NCBI GenBank assembly: GCA_017893485.1
Contig: CM030368.1
Location: 175,060,004 to 175,124,003, forward strand
DNA from: Hemerocallis citrina
Taxonomy: Eukaryota > Streptophyta > Magnoliopsida > Asparagales > Asphodelaceae
Direction: 5' to 3'
Length of the DNA stretch: 64,000 nucleotides
Shown: positions 11,856 through 24,335 of the stretch, piece by piece
Numbering within the stretch: the stretch's first letter is position 1
Layout of the letters: each line of letters starts with the position of its first letter
Translations under genes and position numbers: made by a program
Notes under the pieces: model-generated
Database searches by the model: none
What the model was told of the DNA's origin: nothing
The model's input: only the letters and a program-made list of their open reading frames with translations

Positions 11856-14800
11856 TGTAACGCCCTGAATTCCTAATACATGTAATTTGTAGAACAACAT
11901 GATTTTTTACTTCAATTTGTACAATTTTACAAGAAAATTAAAACTTTTCATTGTACAACATTGTTCTTTACATCAACGTAGCGAAATTTAAAAAGAGTAA
12001 AACATGATATACAATAAGGAAATTGCTTCAATTCATGCAACAGCTCAACATATATAGTGACTTTAAGTCCATGCCAAGTCCAGTCCTGTAACTAGAAAAC
12101 TGTGGGGCACGTCAGTTACATACAACTGACGCAATGCTATAATACAACGATTCTCTTACTTTAGCAAGTAAAAACCTGAATGCACAATAAAGTGTAAAAA
12201 GTGACTATCCTAAACATGTCAGTGTATGATATGACTTAAATGCCTAATGCAGATTTACACTACGATGCACTAATGCACACTTGTTCGGATCCTATACATC
12301 CCATACTACATAGGTCCGAGGGCAAGCCCTTATCGTACTCCTCAATATAGGGTTTAATCCCTCGCGACGAATCACTATTATGGTGACTAATGTAAGCTTT
12401 AGATATCCTGTGAGTATCGAGTACCACCCCGATAATTCTTGATTATCGCTCTCCCACCGCGAGTCATAATCCCGATAATTCTGGAGGCGAATACCCACAC
12501 CGCGAGCTATGACCCCGATAATTCTTGAGATTCGTTCTCCCACTGCGAGTGTTTTTCGGCCAACATGCCGCACGCCCCTATAATTCCAGAGACGAAACCC
12601 ACACCACGCTGTCATAAGTACCTCATCACACAAATACCCCATGAGCATCGTCTCAATCCCTGTAATTCTGAAGATAAATCCCACACGGCGATTGATTTTG
12701 GACATCATGCTTCACACCCCAATAATTCTTGAGATTATCTCCCACCGCGCTATCAAATAAGGCCCTCATACTCATGTTTGCCCATACTTCATCAAATCTC
12801 CCCATAGTGCATATCCTTAAGTTTAGTTATAATCATCACAACTTAGAGCTAGCTTACCCTACTAGACTTAAATTATCACGAGAGAAAGTTTTCCCACACT
12901 GGCTACTTCTCAAAGAGAAAGTTAATCCACACTTGTTACTCCTCAAATTTTCATTATTCACAAAATGCTGGTTACTAAGGGTCTTTCCTAGCCTCTAGAT
13001 TCCAACAACCATCTCACGAGAGATCAAATAGGTTATAAAGAACCTCAACATAAACATTTCATTCATTAATCATCATTTCTCTTTATTCACTTCATGTTTA
13101 TAGACCACGAAGTATTCAACTTCTATAACAATTTCTCCAATCAAATTCTTTTAGACAAAACATTGGTTAACGAACCAAATCATTCACTTTAATAATTCTT
13201 CAATGTTCTTTTGATTAATACAACATTTTCCATGTTTATCTATACTTCAAGTATATTAATACAAAATCCCCTTTTTAGATTAGATCACTACTTCTTAATA
13301 CAAAATCTTTTTAAGATTAATCACTAGATATTCCTTATTTCCATCTCATAATTTTGCTTTGATTTTATTATAAACCAAGTCTTAAAATCTTTAGTCATGT
13401 ACACTTTCTTTTTAAACTTAAAAAACTCATCTTATACATGAATATGACCTTTTAAATTCTCAAAATATCTCTTAGAATAATATGATATAATTCTCAAGTG
13501 TTCTAATAATATTCTATAATATTTCTATGAAGTTTCCCAATTTTCAAAACTTGAAAATCTTAATAAAAGAAAAAATAAAACCCAAAAGGGGCAACTAGAC
13601 TCGAACCAGGGCCAACAACGCCCAAGATCGCAAGCCCAAACCACTGTGCCAACTCACTGTTTTGTGATAAAGTCTACTTAGTTGGTTATATACTCCAACC
13701 TGCCATTTAATTTTATTAATAATTTTTTTTCAAAGTAGGTAGAAGCCTCCCAGGCTCGAACCCGTGACCAAACACCCACACATGCGCGCCACGTGGTAGC
13801 GCTAGGCATGCTGGCGCCTGCGCTAGCCACAAGAGCCAAGCGTCACAACTGATAATATAGGTGCTTAAATCTTTTTAACCCAAATCTCTTATTTTAATTC
13901 GTTTTTAACTCTTTCAATCATTTTCGATTTCTAATATTTTCTCTCAATTTAATTGTTCATAAAAGACATTCCTAAGTATCCAGAAATGATTTCTCATTAA
14001 TTTTACCCATACTAGCATAAAGTTGTTCACAAATTTACTCAAATAGTCACTTTTAGAAATCTAATACTCATATGTTTCAATTAGAAAAAAATTGAATACT
14101 ATAATGAATGTATTTTCATTTAGCAATTCTCACCTCCTCATTGGTTTTATAATTCACCCATAATATTTACACAATTTCTTATGCACAACTTAACAACTTT
14201 ATGTGTATATGTACACAATTCATATAATCTAATCATGGCTTATTATTATGTGCCTAACAACACTACAATATGCTCATAAATAGAATTTCAATTGACAATC
14301 TATCAATTCTATGATGACACTTTCAACTAGCATACATTAATTTTCATATTTCATTACTACTAAAATTCTTACAACACAACATGCATCACAAAAGTAATTG
14401 GAAAACTCATACCAATTATCAATTTCAAGCATAACTTTCCTACACATGCATACTACAATAATTTAGAAAGTAAAAAAAAACACCCACCTTTACTTGACGC
14501 AAAAATAAAAATAGAGCTCCTAGAAAATTGCTCCAAGCTCCAATATAAAAGTCTTCCTCCTCCTTAGCAAAAGCCGAAAGCTTCTTCCCCTCTTGAAAAA
14601 TCTGAAAGCCTCTTTCTCTCTTCTCTTTCTTTTTTGTTTTTGATTCTAAGTGTGTTGTTCATACTGGGGGGGGGGGGGGGGGGGGGGTATTTATAGAAGT
14701 ATTGTGTGGTTGAGAAGACTCCCACTACTTAAATAACTATCCACTCACTCACACACCTTCTCCACTCTCTCCACTTCTCTTGAATGGCCGGCCAAACCCC

Positions 14801-15146
14801 TTAGTGGACACACATGCACGTGCAGACCTGTGCACACACTTCTCATATTCTTTTATTAATTGTTATTTAATTAAATGTAGGTGTATGGTACATGACAAGT
14901 GTACTAGGATTTAAAGTGTTCATTTAAAAGTAGAATTAATCATGGGCTTCTCTTTTTAATTAATTTTTTTGTGGGCTTTAAAAGAGGATCTAGGTTTAAT
15001 GGATCTAATTAAAAATAAAATGACAAAAATGTGACAAATAAAGTGAGAAAAAAGTGCATGACTCTTAGAAAATTTTAGGGATAAAATGTGCATAAAATTT
15101 TACGTGCGATGCACGCGCAAAATATTAATTTTTTTAGGATGTTACA
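11856..15146 (-). repeat. Upper LTR of element A (5' LTR), 3291 bp
   Basis: Aligns with 4813-8111 throughout, with scattered substitutions and small indels. The tRNA-like module recurs at 13590-13660 (A-box 13640-13651, B-box-like GGTTCGAGTCT at 13597-13607). It contains an uninterrupted run of 22 G at 14666-14687, where the lower LTR has only a short G run. Confidence 0.9.
14666..14687 (+). repeat. Poly-G tract, 22 bases
   Basis: Twenty-two consecutive G. The lower LTR has about four G at the equivalent site (7637-7640), so the run expanded after insertion or is a sequencing/assembly error. Confidence 0.9.
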
Positions 15147-15825
15147 AACTCAATCAAAGAGTTGCCTCTATAAACTTGCTGGGGTCAAACAACAAGCTCT
15201 ACATCAACTCCGTCATAGAGTTGTCTCTACAAAACATGCTGGGTGCAAATGGCAAGTTCAAACAACCAACTCTGTCTCAGAGTTCCCTACAAATTTCCCA
15301 GGATCAAATGACAAGCTAAATGTTCAACTCCATTTCAAAGTTGTCTCTCAAAACTTGTTGGGTACAAATGGCAAGTTAAACGTTCAACTCCGTCACATGG
15401 TTCTCTCTAAACTTGCTGGGATTAAACAGCAAGTTCAGCATCCAACTCCGTTTCAGAGTTGTCTCCAAACACGTCGGGATCAAATGGCAGGTTCAACACC
15501 AACTCCGTCTTAGAGTTTTCTCCACAAACTTGCTGGAATCAAACCGTAAGCTCAAACTTTCAACTCCGCTCTAGAGTTGTCTATACAATATTTGATGGTT
15601 GCAAATAGTAAGTTCAAACTTTCATCTCCATCTCAGAGTTGTCCCTCGAAACTTGCTAGGATCAAACAGTAAGTTCAACGTTTAACTCCGTCGCAGAGTT
15701 CTCTCCAAACTTGTCGGGAACAAATGACAAGCTCTATGACCAACTCGGTCTCAGAGTTGCCTCTACTAACCTGCTGGGTGCAAACAATAAGTTCGGCTGT
15801 TCAACTCCATCACGAGAATTGTCTC
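15147..15825 (+). repeat. Hairpin-bearing tandem array 2 of element B, right part
   Basis: Continues the array of 4336-4812 after element A. About ten more units carry CAACTCCGTCTCAGAGTTG and CTTGCTGG...CAGCAAG variants. The following 15825-16125 holds two degenerate copies of a 60-bp unit containing 'aatgcttggtcgatgaa'-like words and no gene. Confidence 0.8.
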
Positions 15826-16127
15826 AGCAAAAGCTCATATAGGTCAGCTGCATATTCAAGATTTAACGATCAAAGCACTCTGCTTCTAGACAGACAGAAT
15901 GCTCGTCCAATGTTGAAACACTCGATCAACAAAACAAGCGAACAACACAATGCTTGGTCGATGAAAGAGTAGTTCAACAGAACGGACGACGAGAAGTTTG
16001 AATCGACGAAGTAAACAAACAATACAATGTTTGGTCAACAACAGAACAATTCGACAAAAAAAAATGATAACTCATCCCAAAAGATTAAGTTGGCATATGG
16101 ATCAAGGGTTATGGAATAAAACCTTGT

Positions 16128-16129
<2 letters not shown>

Positions 16130-16186
<57 letters not shown>

Positions 16187-16187
16187 A
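16130..16187 (+). repeat. (CA)n(TA)n microsatellite
   Basis: About 20 CA dinucleotides run directly into eight or nine TA dinucleotides. A second, separate (TC)n(AT)n tract lies at 16358-16434. Confidence 0.95.
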
Positions 16188-16369
16188 TAAAACACAAAGA
16201 AAGCTATCAAGTGGCTCTCCTATAATTCCCTCAAAATCACAGGCCCAGATCTAACCTCGCAAAACATATTCCCCCCCTCCCCCGCGAAAAAAAAGTTTCC
16301 CCCCAAAACTCAAATTCAAATCCCCCCCAAAACAACTTCTTTATTTATTTAATTATTTCTCTCTCTCTT

Positions 16370-16436
<67 letters not shown>

Positions 16437-16599
16437 TTATGGAAACATGGACTTTTATTTACAACTAATTATTGTCATACTATTCAAACTTGAGCTACAT
16501 AATTGTTGATTTACTATTTATAAGGCTTTTCATATGATGTATCGTTCTAAAGACGTGCCGTATGCACGTACCCATGGGCAAATTTAGTATGTATATATA

Positions 16600-16780
16600 T
16601 ATAGGGAAAAAGGGGTATGAGCAACTTGTTCATTTAGTAAATAAGTAATTGATGATGTGGCATACATATGATTGGAAAATCATTAAAAGGGTTAGTTGTC
16701 CAATGTATCATATGCATGCTACATAATCAATTGCTCATTTACTAAATGAGCAAGTTGCTCATATCCCTTTTACCCATATA
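16600..16780. mobile_element. Foldback MITE 1 (about 180 bp) in AT microsatellites
   Basis: The left arm, with GGGGTATGAGCAACTTGTTC, is almost fully complementary to the right arm, with GAGCAAGTTGCTCATATCCC. The arms extend about 80 bp each, so nearly the entire element folds back. It is flanked by TA-rich sequence, which suits a TA-target (Stowaway-like) insertion, but the superfamily is not certain. The right terminal 24 bp is duplicated at 16784-16807. Confidence 0.75.
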
Positions 16781-16800
16781 TTTGCTCATATCCCTTTTAC

Positions 16801-17236
<436 letters not shown>

Positions 17237-17238
17237 GG

Positions 17239-17286
<48 letters not shown>

Positions 17287-17289
17287 AGA

Positions 17290-18816
17290 ACAAGAAATCC
17301 AAAACTTAAAGTCTATAAACCCCAAAGTTCCGATAGCTTGGGCTTTTATCTGATCTCAAAGTGGGTTCACAAACCCACTCACCTAAAATCAAAATCCAAA
17401 ACTCAAAGGGTCGGAGCTAAACGGGTATGCGGGTACAAATCCAAACCTGTTTTCACTTCAAACCCGAACTAGAAACTTCAAAAAACTCCTTCTTCTTCAA
17501 AGCCAGAGCTCACGAAACCCATTTCGAGCTCAGTAGCTTTGAGACCCATACTTGAACATCAACTTTGAACTCGACTACAACTCGACTACAAGAACAGCTC
17601 CGACTAAAGCTTCAACAGAGGGATGATCGAACCCTGAAAATAGCCGACTCTAACCCGAAGCTCCCAAACCCAAGAAAAATTCCATAGCTCGGCAAAATAA
17701 CTATCTCCATAGCTCGGACACCATCTCATAGCTTCACAAGATGTAAAGGAGTAGTTCGGTGGCGTGAAAATCTCCATAGCTTGGTGACAACTTGCTCGTA
17801 GCTCTGCAACGACAGTGAGCTTTATAGCTCGGCGAAGACGATAGCTTGGTGAGAGGGAAGAGCTCGTAGCTTGATGAGAAGATCTTCATAGCATGGAAAG
17901 GTGATCCCAAAGCTCGACAACTCCAACTCCGCCCATGGCACGACTGGACAAGGTAGTTCGACGACCAAGAATTCGAAACAAAAGTGTTGCCAAAGCTCAA
18001 CAGGGTAATTCAAAACAAAACGATCCCCAAAGCACGACAAAGCTAGTAGCTCAGTGAGGAGGTGCCCATGGTTTGGCGATGAGGTAACACCATAGTTCGT
18101 CCAAGAAGAAATGCTTATAGTTTGGCGAAATCGTCGGCCTAGCTAGGGGGCAGTCACTAGGCCTTGGATCTCCCAAAAAAGTGCACTAACGCAAGATCAG
18201 CACTTTAGATTGCCTCCCCATCTTCCATAGCACTCCACTTTCCTCTCACCGCTAGATCTCACTCAGCGAGCGAGCCAAGTGCTAATAAGCGATCTAGATC
18301 GCTCCACGTCGCTTGCTCCTTTCGATATCTTCTCAGATGCATCAGCGGGAGAGCAAGGAGCTGATAGATGCCCCTGATGTTGCCACATCACCCCCTCATC
18401 AGGTCCTTCTCATCACAACCGTCAAAGTCACTCAACGGGCGAGCTCCACCCGATCATCGCTCCAGATCGCTTCAAAAAGTGTGCAAGACCTGATAAATTC
18501 ATAAAAATCCAAAAAAATAAAAAAATAATTAAAAACCTTAAAAATAATTATTTAAATTCAGAAAATTAATTAAAATTTGTGAAAAATAATTTAAAATTGG
18601 GTTTATTAATTAAAAAAATTTGAAAAAGTGATTTTAAAATTTGGAAAATTCCGAAAATATATGGAAAATTCCAGAAAAATTCAGAAAAATATACGCCACC
18701 TTCAGACGCCTCTGATCAATTCCAGGTATCTCTAATGCACCCTGAAAGCTAATATTATATTCCAGAATCCAAAAATAAGGCGAACTACTCCCCGAAAGCC
18801 AAGAAAATTGTCTTTC
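17290..18816 (+). other. Non-coding tail of element B
   Basis: No gene is recognisable. 17460-18160 is full of the words 'agctcgg', 'tagctcgg' and 'agctt', a degenerate counterpart of the GAGCTC-rich stretch of element C. 18480-18720 is AT-rich with repeated 'aaaattcagaaaaat', matching 57290-57550 in element C. Open frames on the minus strand at 17734-18040 follow the low-complexity words and are not supported as genes. Confidence 0.7.
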
Positions 18817-18832
18817 GAGAGTGGGGGGCTTA
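18817..18832 (+). other. Polypurine tract of element B
   Basis: GAGAGTGGGGGGCTTA lies directly before the 3' LTR. The element C counterpart is GGAGTGGGGGGCTCG. Confidence 0.85.
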
Positions 18833-19476
18833 TGATAATGGTATAAATTGTAGCAAATCAGGGCCATACGATTCCAGCACATATATCAAATCCTCTACAG
18901 GCAGATTAGTCAAAACGGATCTCTTTAACAGGTCTAAGCCTTCTCCAGGCTTCTCTACAAGACATGAGGCTCTTTCAAGCCCATAAAAAGTGACAGATTA
19001 GGCGCACTAAGAGAGACCCAGCACACAAACACTGTTAGTTAAATCTCTTATCCCCAAACAAGAGTGCTTATTTCGTGAGGGGGAATTCGAACAGGAGATA
19101 AGGAACTCATAATCGATCTAATGGATTCATATTGATCTTCTGTACTGTTTCTTAGGCCTATAAATACCTTCCTCCCTCTTCAGTCAGAAGGTAATCAAGA
19201 AATTTTCCCTCAAACTCTCTTTCTCTCTGTGGTTCTGACTTGAGCATCAGAGGGTCTGTTGCAGGGGCCATCCTCGGTGTTTCAGGCTTTTTGCAGGTCC
19301 ATCAGTTGCGTCAGCAACCGTCAGATTCAGATCACAGTGTTCAATCAACGATCCAGATTCAATCTCAGGAGTTCTAACTGCATTTCACGACAAAGATTAA
19401 AGATAAGATTTTTAGTAGTTTCCATCAAATATTAACTCACTATCTGTTTGCTCCCACACCAAAATAAGCAGCAACA
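18833..19476 (+). repeat. 3' LTR of element B, 644 bp
   Basis: Starts TGATAATGG and ends CAGCAACA, matching the pattern of the element C LTR (TGATATGG...CGGTAACA). A TATA box, TATAAATA, is at 19159-19166 and is followed by the shared words GACTTGAGC and TTTTTGCAGGTC. The 5' LTR is outside the window, so age cannot be estimated. Confidence 0.85.
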
Positions 19477-19683
19477 CTCTTCTATTGCAAGGAAAGAGGC
19501 CATATACCCATGACATTGTTGCCTAGTCCGTTACTGAATCTTCCGCTCTCATGTTTAAATTTATCGAAAACATCTACAACCAGAATATTAAATAGTCAAT
19601 TCTTTCGGTCATAACCATGTGATCAAATAATCGTTAAAAACATTTATCATATCATCCTAAAATTTAGGTACACATGAGTCATG

Positions 19684-20215
19684 ATAAGTACTATACAGAA
19701 GAATATGGAAAATCCGGCGAAACTACCCCGGCATTTGGACAGTTTCGTCGGGGATTCCTCGGCATTTTTCGGAAAGCGCCAACGGAGTTGATAGCAACCC
19801 CGACGTTTTTATAAAAAACGTCGGGGTATCCACCTACCCCGGCATTTGCAAAGGCCAGGAATTATAATGATAAAATCAGCAAAACCCTAGCCCCCAAGAT
19901 CCCCAATTTCCCTCTTCTCGTGCCCGATCCCGCCCTATTTTCCTCTCACCCAAACCCTATTTTCCTCTCGCCTTTTGCCTCTCACTCTCTATACAAATCC
20001 CCACCCCCAAATTCCTCACTCTTCTCTCCCTCGGCGCTGTCCCAAGGATCCATCTCCGTCCCCATCCCCGTTGCTTGCTCGTCGTCGTCCTCCATCGCTG
20101 TCATCGTCCTCCTCCGTCCGCGTCCATCACTTTCTATCCCCGTCCCCATCCTCGTCCTTGTCTCAAACCCTAGGTATTCTGATAATATGCTTTTAATAGT
20201 CATATATTAGATTTA
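19684..20215 (+). mobile_element. CACTA-like terminus with subterminal repeats and a 5' exon
   Basis: Near 19690 the text resembles a degenerate CACTA end (CTATACAGAAGAAT...). It is followed by repeats of CCCCGGCATTTG and a perfect 14-bp hairpin (19797-19827: arms ACCCCGACGTTTTT and AAAAACGTCGGGGT, loop ATA), typical of subterminal repeats of plant CACTA elements. A pyrimidine-rich stretch at 19900-20172 ends CCCTAG/GTATTC, a plausible 5' UTR exon with a splice donor, and the intron runs to the acceptor at 20394. The other element end was not found. The 207 bases at 19477-19683 hold nothing I recognise. Confidence 0.45.
19797..19827. repeat. Perfect 14-bp hairpin
   Basis: Arms at 19797-19810 and 19814-19827 are exact reverse complements with a 3-base loop. 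Four or more nearby partial copies of the CCCCGGCA word suggest a subterminal repeat block. Confidence 0.85.
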
Positions 20216-20465
20216 TTATGTTGATATTGTTAGTCTTGCTTCCTTAGTTATTAACATATTCTTCTTCTTCTTCTTTTAATTTTTTTCACTGTATGAAAAT
20301 ATTTTCTATAAATCTGTTATGTGTACTTGCTGATTGAAATTTCGTTATTTTGAACTTTGTCATCATGAATTAATAGCCATTAGTTTCTGAACAGATACAT
20401 GGAGATTGCCCCAGATTTTTTTGATTATTTTGAGGTTGCAACTAATTTACTTGACAATGATAAGT

Positions 20466-22129
20466 ATGTTTGATGTTGATATTTGCAAGTGTACAAAATC
20501 GCAACAAGTAATATAGTTAGTGAATAGAGTGTCGAACCCACAGGGACTAGATATTTTACTGAGTACCGATATTACTAGATTAATCACTATTTGGAAGATC
20601 GAAATTTATAATTGATAAAACAACTAAATTAATCTAATTAAAACTAACTAAATTTGTAAAGAGGGAGAGGGCTATTAAACAGTGAAGCTCTTGAAATTTG
20701 TTAAGGGTAAAATTAGTCGTAGGGCTCTTGGTTCACCTCGTTTATCACACACACAAATTATTACTCCTTATGAATAAAGATATTATCTTTCCAAGTTGTA
20801 GACCAAAATCCTATAAATATTAACCACTCTATCCACGTAGTCTAACAATTATTCTCAACTAATTATTTGCCTATCCATCAAATTATTAATTGAAAATTTG
20901 GCTTAACGGTCACGTCCTCCAATAACGGTATTTAATTTTTATTAATCACAAATCACCAGTTCGGTCTCATCATGATTTAAAAGGTCATACAAATGTCTAT
21001 CCACTATTTTGTACGCATAAATAATAAAAATTAAAACACAACCAGGAAAAATAAAATAATAATAAGAAATTAAAATTTGTGTTCTACAAAACTAGGCTAC
21101 ATCTTAGTCTCTAGAACAATAAATTCAGTTCATGTTCAATTTACAATTAATAAAAATGTTTGGGATTGCATCTAAAAAATATAGAGAAGAAGAGATACAA
21201 AAGGAATACAAAAATTTAATGCAAACCAGTCATTTCTCTCTCTTTCTGTCTAAAAAACTGAACCCCTGCTGCCTTGAAATTCACGTCAGGTCCGAACGTC
21301 AGAACCCGCACGCCAGCACTCAAAAGAGAAGCAGCAGACACGTCGCTGTCATGTCAGAGCCACCTGTCACCCGGGTCCACGTCACCGCTGCGCCTGCTGC
21401 TGCTGTCGCCAGATGCTGCCTCCGCACGTGCAAGCCGGACAGCTGTTGAAGCCTAATTCCTTGGATTCGTTTTCTTGTGCGCGTCAACAAGCCAGAGCCT
21501 GTGTCTCCCTTTCTTCGTTCTGTGCCGCCAGCAAGAGGAGAAGAGAGAGTCTCTCTCTCTACTTTTTATATTTTTTTTATAAGTCGTCGTCACCTCTTCC
21601 ACCCTTCTCTCTCCATCTCTTCATGTATTTATAGAGAACGGGAATAGGAGTTAGGGTTTGCGCTTTTTGCAGAAAAGTCCTTCTTCTTTTATTTATTTTC
21701 TTCCTTATTAATCCAGAATTTTATTTCTTTCTCTTTCTTCTTCTTTTTCCTTTTCTTGCAAGCACGTGCTGCATACACAAAAGATAATACCAGAAATTAG
21801 GATTTTTAAATAAAATAAAATTAATTAGTTTAAAATTAATTAAACTAACTAAAAATCATAATAGCTCATTAAAATCCTTCAAAAATTATTTGTCACACTT
21901 TTACTCAACAAAACAATAAAAATTGATAAATCCATAGTTTTACTTTGTTTGTTGATTTTTTCCACAAATCTTTACTTTTTTGCATCAAAAATATTATTTC
22001 TTCAAAAATAATTAATTAAATGAAATCTTATAGAAATAAGATGAATTATAGACAATATCAACAAAAACAAACAATTTTAATTGGTAAATGAGTACAAATA
22101 TTTGTATATAAATTAGACACATCAATGTT
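20466..22129. mobile_element. Solo LTR (20471-22124) with TSD ATGTT
   Basis: ATGTT at 20466-20470 is repeated at 22125-22129. The 1654-bp insert starts TGATGTTGATATTTGCAAGT and ends AGACACATCA, giving TGATG/CATCA termini. It carries the line 'GTGTCGAACCCACAGGGACT', common in plant LTRs. No primer-binding site, polypurine tract or coding region is present, so it is the product of LTR-LTR recombination. It sits in a GnT I intron. Small open frames at 21132-21634 have no recognised domain. Confidence 0.9.
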
Positions 22130-22592
22130 CGACATCAATTTACCTGATTATGTATATTTATCTTTTTGTAAACTATGAACTTATTGTATAACTTCCAAAT
22201 TGAAGTTGATTGTTATGTTTTTCTTTTCATCCTTTGGGTGCTGAATTCCCAACAAATGTGTGACTATTGAAGGACAATAATAGCTGTTTCTTCCTGGAAT
22301 GATAATGGACAAGTGCAGTTTGTGCACGACCCCAATAAGATTCTTTGCACGATCTATCTCGCACAGGCTCCTCTTCGTTTAGAAAATGTATACATGTGAT
22401 ATTTAAATCATTATATTCTGCAGGATTTCTCTATCATTCAGGTTTCTTTCCTGGAATTGGATGGATGTTATCTAAATCCATATGGGATGAGCTATCACCA
22501 AACTGGCCTAAAACATATCCTTACCTGTTATATATGTTCAGTTACTATTTTGAAACATCAGTTATTTTTTGCTATTATATGAACTTTAGTTT

Positions 22593-22966
22593 TGATGCAG
22601 GAGATCTCAAGGTTTCAGAGGAAAGAATAGAAATTAAGAAACAATATCAGATTTGGGGAACAACAGAGGAGGAGATATTTGATGGATTTGTTAAGAATTC
22701 ATTCAATCTCATTGCATAATCCCGTTACATCCAATTTCCCTTTATTTTTAGCTATTACAACGAATCATTTACAACCACGCATTGTCTAACAAACTCTCTA
22801 AATGAACCTGCACAGCTCAGCGTCTCTTCCCGCCAAAATACTCTGCCGCTATATTATGAAATCCTTGAAGTGCCCCGGTCTCTTTCTTGCTCTTGTCGAC
22901 TCCTTTCTTCTAGTTAACTTGTTCCCCTCCCTTCCCGCATCATGTTGAGCTCTCTTCTCTGTATCA
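22593..22966 (-). repeat. Lower LTR (3' LTR) of element E, 374 bp
   Basis: Starts TGATGCAGGAGATCTCAAGG and ends TTCTCTGTATCA. It aligns base for base in length with 31143-31516. The last codons of pol read into it (stop at 22849). Confidence 0.93.
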
Positions 22967-23523
22967 ATACCGCGCTCCTCAAAATGGACCTTGCCCTCAA
23001 GGTCCAGAGTAGGAAAAGCTTTGGCAATAACAGCTTTCTTCTCCCAAGTTGCATCTTCTGCAGGTAATCCCTCCCAACTTACTAACACCTCATCAGTGTA
23101 TTGCCCCATAGACTTGATCTTTCTCTTGCCCAAGATCTCACTTGGATGAAACACCCATCTATGCTCCTTAGTGATGTCAGGCAATTCTTACAATTCAGTC
23201 TGCGAAGGCACATTGAAACACCTCTTCAGTAATGACACATGGAATACGGGATGTATGTGTGCACTCTCTGGTAACTTGAGCTTGTAAGCCACCATTCCCA
23301 CCTTCTTAAGCACTCGATACGGGCCATAATACCTCTTAGACAATTTTTGATTGTTCCTTTGGATAAGTGACTGTTGTTGATATGGTTTAAGCTTCAAAAA
23401 TACCCAATCACCCACCTGGTACTCCTTCTCACTCCTCTTTGCATCAGCTTTATTCTTCATTCGGCATTGAGCTTGTAACAAGTTTGCCTTCAACCAACTG
23501 ATTAATTCCTTGCGCTTTATCAA
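22849..23523 (-). pseudogene. Integrase C-terminus and chromodomain of element E
   Basis: 23188-23523 carries the integrase C-terminal domain: DWVFLKLKPYQQQSL, then YYGPYRVLKKVGMVAYKLKL and HPVFHVSLLK. After a stop at 23185-23187 the frame continues with HPSEILGKRKIKSMG and the chromodomain core EVLVSWEGLPAEDATWEK at about 23040-23110. The tail then runs into the LTR, with a basic segment rich in Arg and Lys before the stop at 22849. The chromodomain normally binds modified histone tails to target integration. Only one stop separates the two parts. Confidence 0.9.
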
Positions 23524-23529
23524 CTACAT

Positions 23530-24242
23530 ATCCACCTCATTATCTGCAACATTTCCTTCAACATAGTCAGGTATAGCAGGTGGCTTTCTCCCATATACTG
23601 CCTCAAATGGAGTACAATGAATTGAAGTGTGCATATATGTGTTGTACCAATATCTGCCCAAGCTATATACTTACTCCATAGGTGAGGTTCATCACTTACA
23701 AAAGCTCTAAGGTGCTACTCTAATGTCCTGTTTGTTACCTCTGTCTTCCCATCTCACTGCGGGAGATACACATTACTCATTTTGAGAGTAGTCCCTTGCA
23801 TGGAAAATAGCTGCTTCCAAAAGTTACTCAGGAAAATTTGATCTTTATCTGATACTATCGACTTTGGGAGGCCATGGAGTTTGAGTATATTTGTGACAAA
23901 CACTTTTGCAACTTTAGCTGCTGTGAAGCCCTTTGACATGGGAATGAAATGTCCATATTTAGTTAGTTGATCAATAACCACTAATATAACTGAGTTCCCC
24001 TGAGACTTTGGTAACCCCGTAATAAAATCCATTGCCACATCTTCCTACACATTCTCAGGGATTGGCAAGGGCTGTAGCAAGCCTCCAGGTCTTCTAGTTT
24101 CATATTTCGTTTGCTGGCACACTGCACAATTTTGAATGTAATCACGCACTGACTTGTGCATGTTTTCCCAATAAAAAGATGCTTTCAACCTTGCTAGAGT
24201 TTTAGCATTTCCAGCATGCCCCCCCACTGGAGAAGAGTGCAT
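23530..24242 (-). pseudogene. Integrase zinc-binding and catalytic core of element E
   Basis: The zinc-binding part is HSSPVGGHAGNAKTLARLKA with CAVCQQTK (24100-24242). The core has MDFITGLPKSQGNSVILVVI with DQLTKYGHF (first Asp) and SIVSDKDQIF (second Asp). After a stop at about 23753 comes DGKTEVTNRTLE with the catalytic Glu retained. Further stops occur near 23525-23640. All three catalytic residues survive, but the frame does not. Confidence 0.9.
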
Positions 24243-24335
24243 TTCAAACAGAATTTCTGATTGCAGCTCCTTTGGGACTACAATTCTACCTTTATAAAAT
24301 AAAAGTCCCTCTCTCAGACTATAGTCAGGGTGCAG

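Larger units (their letters stand above)
4808..15151 (-). mobile_element. Element A: Tekay/Del-like chromovirus with 5-bp TSD AACTC
   Basis: The element itself is 4813-15146 and reads on the minus strand. AACTC at 4808-4812 is repeated at 15147-15151. LTRs at 4813-8111 and 11856-15146 share TGTAAC...GTTACA termini. A minus-strand primer-binding site resembling initiator Met tRNA sits next to the upper LTR, and a polypurine tract sits next to the lower one. The internal part is only about 3.7 kb: it runs from an acidic N-terminal gag leader straight into reverse transcriptase, so capsid, zinc knuckle and protease are missing. Very long LTRs, an initiator-Met primer site and a C-terminal chromodomain-like segment point to the Tekay/Del lineage. 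Confidence 0.9.

Noticed and set aside
19920..20210. 96-codon Pro/Ser-rich frame as a protein gene
   Set aside because: Pyrimidine-rich 5' UTR-type sequence ending in a splice donor; no domain.
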